A DNA stretch of 7,934 nucleotides from Rhodoluna sp. (GTDB lineage Bacteria; Actinomycetota; Actinomycetes; Actinomycetales; Microbacteriaceae): positions 1-7,934 of the forward strand of contig JAEMTJ010000044.1 of assembly GCA_016462375.1 (NCBI GenBank). The letters run 5' to 3'. Positions 6,483 to 7,934 of the stretch are shown here, piece after piece. Each line of letters begins with the position of its first letter. Positions within the stretch are counted from its first letter, which is position 1. The notes below the pieces were generated by a model. The model did not search any database and was not told where the DNA came from. It worked only from the letters and a program-made list of their open reading frames with translations. Position numbers and translations under genes: made by a program.

Positions 6483-6719
6483 TTAGCCTTTGCGTCGTCT
6501 CGATAGTGAAAGGGTGAAACCAATTAGGCAACTTATGAAAAGTACGATTGTGCCAATGGCTCTTTGGTCAGCGATAGCTTGGCAAGATGTCCAGTCATCT
6601 TGCTGGGCAACTGTGCAGTAGTCAGGACTAAAGAAACCGATAGCGGAAGCAAGCATGCCAACAAGCGCAACGGTGGCAATCATTGCCAAACTGTTGTTCT
6701 TGATTTCTCGCTTAGCCAT
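6483..6719 (-). CDS. Small two-TM membrane protein with a two-cysteine external loop (78 aa)
   Basis: Unrecognised protein. The N terminus is basic (MAKREIK), followed by a membrane segment at about 11-30. A polar loop of roughly 24 residues contains Cys35 and Cys46 plus several acidic residues. A second membrane segment runs from about 55 to 73 and ends in the basic tail RRRKG. By the positive-inside rule both ends are cytoplasmic and the loop is extracytoplasmic, so the two cysteines could form a disulphide; Cys64 is inside the second segment. It starts directly after the DMT stop (TAAATG), with GAGG 6 nt upstream of the ATG, and ends 2 nt before the decarboxylase. The coupling argues for a real gene working with the transporter or the polyamine enzymes, perhaps as an accessory subunit; that role is only inferred. 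Confidence 0.8.
   Translation of the reverse strand: MAKREIKNNSLAMIATVALVGMLASAIGFFSPDYCTVAQQDDWTSCQAIADQRAIGTIVLFISCLIGFTLSLSRRRKG
6487..6491 (-). promoter_or_regulatory. Ribosome binding site that decides the decarboxylase start
   Basis: AAAGG on the minus strand, 6 nt before the ATG at 6480, lies within the last codons of the 78-aa gene. It supports starting the decarboxylase at 6480 (MPNSAAKMHSS) rather than at the in-frame ATG 51 nt upstream, which has the overlap problem noted for that gene. Confidence 0.75.
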
Positions 6720-7649
6720 TTAGGTCCTCTTTCTTGAAGTCTCAGCTAGCACAATTCCTGTAATAACTATTAAACCGCCAAATACCTCAAGGGAAGACAT
6801 ATCTTCCCTAAGCCAAAGCCAGGCAAATACTGTGGCAAAGATTGTCTCTGCTGTCGCGATAACGCCAACAGCTGTGGCTGAAAGGTTGCCGAGGGCAATG
6901 TAATCAAGGAGCATCGGCAGAAAAGAACCTAAAATTCCAATCCAAAGCAGGCCTGCCCAGACTGGCCAGCTGGTGCCGGCTAGATTGCCTGCCAGTTCAA
7001 AGCTCTTATTGATGTCAAAGCCAGGAGCTGGATTCACCAGATTGATGATTCCCCAAAAAATGGCTGCAACTAAGAACGAATAAAACAGGGTGGACATTGC
7101 ATCGCGTTTACGTTGAGTGTGCTCGCCAGTAATGAAGTATATGGTCACGCAGATTGCAGCCCCGGTTGCCCAGAGCACACCGATTGGATCAAGCTTTGAG
7201 TTCCAGATATTGCTAACCACGCAAAGCCCCAGTAAAACTAAAACTATTCCTAACCACAGTCTTGGCAGTACTTTTTCTTTAAACATGAAAAGGCTCACAA
7301 TTGGAACCAAAGCTATTGCTGTGTATTCAATCAGTAGGGCGACAGAAATCGGTAGCAAACTAACTGCATTCGAATAGGTCCACTGCATCAAACCAATGCC
7401 AAAGATGCCGTAGAAAATAAATAGTGGCATTTCCCGAACATCCATTTTGAATGCCTTGCGATTGGTTAGTAAGAGGATTACGCCTGCCAAGACGGTGGTA
7501 AAAAGTGTTCTAAACAGTACCAATTGCTCGGGGTTGATTCCTGTAGTGAGGATTACCTTTACTGAGCTGGCATTTAGGCCAAACAGCAGCGCTGCAAATG
7601 AGACTGCTGTTGCACCAACACCTGGTCTGCGTTGCGCCACTCTATTCAC
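6720..7649 (-). CDS. EamA/DMT-superfamily transporter (10 TM)
   Basis: Integral membrane protein of 309 aa, the usual length for drug/metabolite transporters, with about ten hydrophobic segments in two EamA repeats (about 14-145 and 153-302). Each repeat ends with the family pattern of a membrane-embedded glutamate followed by a short acidic-basic turn: Glu108 in LIEYTAIALVPIV before FKEK, and Glu268 in TAETIFATVFAWLWL before RED. The N terminus is basic. The start is GTG, with no convincing Shine-Dalgarno but a TAGGCT box 6 nt upstream, so the mRNA is probably leaderless; a second GTG at codon 4 is less well placed. It heads the operon that ends in aguA, so export of putrescine or agmatine, or movement of a precursor, is plausible. 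Substrate cannot be read from sequence, and DMT proteins also export amino acids and other metabolites. Confidence 0.9.
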   Translation of the reverse strand: MNRVAQRRPGVGATAVSFAALLFGLNASSVKVILTTGINPEQLVLFRTLFTTVLAGVILLLTNRKAFKMDVREMPLFIFYGIFGIGLMQWTYSNAVSLLPISVALLIEYTAIALVPIVSLFMFKEKVLPRLWLGIVLVLLGLCVVSNIWNSKLDPIGVLWATGAAICVTIYFITGEHTQRKRDAMSTLFYSFLVAAIFWGIINLVNPAPGFDINKSFELAGNLAGTSWPVWAGLLWIGILGSFLPMLLDYIALGNLSATAVGVIATAETIFATVFAWLWLREDMSSLEVFGGLIVITGIVLAETSRKRT

Positions 7650-7655
7650 TAATTC

Positions 7656-7665
7656 AGCCTAGGCT
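7656..7665. promoter_or_regulatory. Palindromic bidirectional -10 region between the DMT/agu operon and msrA
   Basis: AGCCTAGGCT is a perfect 10-bp palindrome in the centre of a 22-nt intergenic gap. It provides TAGGCT on the plus strand (7660-7665) and on the minus strand (7661-7656), a good match to the actinobacterial TANNNT -10. Each box is followed by exactly 6 nt and then a start codon, ATG of msrA at 7672 and GTG of the DMT gene at 7649. Neither gene has room for a Shine-Dalgarno in between, implying two leaderless transcripts. Any -35 boxes would lie inside the opposite coding region, and no good match to TTGACA is seen there at 17-18 nt spacing. Confidence 0.65.
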
Positions 7666-7671
7666 AGTTCT

Positions 7672-7934
7672 ATGACTGAATTTGTTTTAGCTGGTGGCTG
7701 TTTTTGGTGTTTAGACTCCTCGTTCTCGCAATTCAGGGGAATTATCGATGTTGAGTGCGGTTATTCGGGTGGCCATACCCAGAACCCAACTTATGAAGCG
7801 GTCTGTAGTGAGAAGACGGGCCATGCTGAAGTTGCCAAAGTCATCTTCGATGAAAATGTAATTTCAGCAGATTTAGTTTTGGATATTTTCTTCACAGTGC
7901 ACGATCCAAGGCAACTAAATCGTCAAGGTAACGA
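7672..7934 (+). CDS. msrA: Peptide-methionine (S)-S-oxide reductase MsrA, N-terminal part (partial)
   Basis: Repairs methionine-S-sulfoxide in proteins and free methionine. The first 87 residues are present and run off the window; the family is usually about 160-220 aa. The active-site motif is LAGGCFWC at 6-13, with Cys10 as the expected nucleophile and Cys13 in the position of a resolving cysteine found in CFWC-type members. Further signatures are CGYSGGHTQNPTYEAVCSEK at 29-48, TGHAEVAKVIFD (49-60) and FFTVHDPRQLNRQGN at the cut. It is the only plus-strand gene and is divergent from the DMT gene. A TAGGCT -10 box 6 nt before the ATG and the absence of a Shine-Dalgarno suggest leaderless translation. 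Identification is secure. Confidence 0.96.
   Translation, partial: MTEFVLAGGCFWCLDSSFSQFRGIIDVECGYSGGHTQNPTYEAVCSEKTGHAEVAKVIFDENVISADLVLDIFFTVHDPRQLNRQGN

Noticed and set aside
6481..6531. Longer in-frame start for the decarboxylase (478 aa)
   Set aside because: It would overlap the 78-aa gene by 49 nt, the extra 17 residues show no family similarity, and the ATG at 6480 has its own AAAGG motif.
1..7934. Mobile elements, CRISPR arrays, tRNA or rRNA genes
   Set aside because: No transposase or integrase motifs, no spaced direct repeats, and no tRNA-like or rRNA-like stretches were seen; nearly all bases belong to identified genes.

Overview
The window looks like a chromosomal segment of a low-GC actinobacterium (about 45 % GC by eye). 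Compact freshwater lineages such as the Luna-type Microbacteriaceae or acI group would fit. This rests on protein flavour, very tight gene packing, TANNNT-type -10 boxes and leaderless starts at operon heads; I could not run a phylogeny, so it is a moderate-to-low confidence guess. No mobile element, tRNA, rRNA or CRISPR array is visible. Almost all DNA is coding, and every gene except the last is on the minus strand.

Read in the direction of transcription (right to left), positions 7649 to 3107 hold a five-gene operon with junctions of 0, 2, 0 and -4 nt. It encodes a 10-TM EamA/DMT transporter, a 78-aa two-TM protein, a group II (AADC-type) PLP decarboxylase, an N-carbamoylputrescine amidase-like nitrilase (aguB) and an agmatine deiminase (aguA). 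AguA and AguB convert agmatine to N-carbamoylputrescine and then putrescine. The decarboxylase sits where an arginine decarboxylase is expected, so the cluster may be a complete arginine-to-putrescine route with its own transporter. The decarboxylase's substrate is an inference from position.

Next comes a lone 118-aa membrane protein (2960 to 2604) with a strong Shine-Dalgarno and a hairpin terminator. The gcvT-gcvH-gcvP operon of the glycine cleavage system follows, with gcvP cut by the left edge after about 333 residues. These proteins pass the glycine methylene group to tetrahydrofolate via the lipoylated H protein.

At the right edge msrA (methionine sulfoxide reductase A) starts on the plus strand and is cut by the window end. 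The 22-nt gap between msrA and the DMT gene contains a perfect 10-bp palindrome that supplies a TAGGCT -10 box on each strand, each exactly 6 nt from its start codon. This looks like a symmetric bidirectional promoter for two leaderless mRNAs. gcvT shows the same -10/6-nt/start geometry. It is the most distinctive regulatory signal in the window; the decarboxylase in the agu operon is the most interesting enzyme question.
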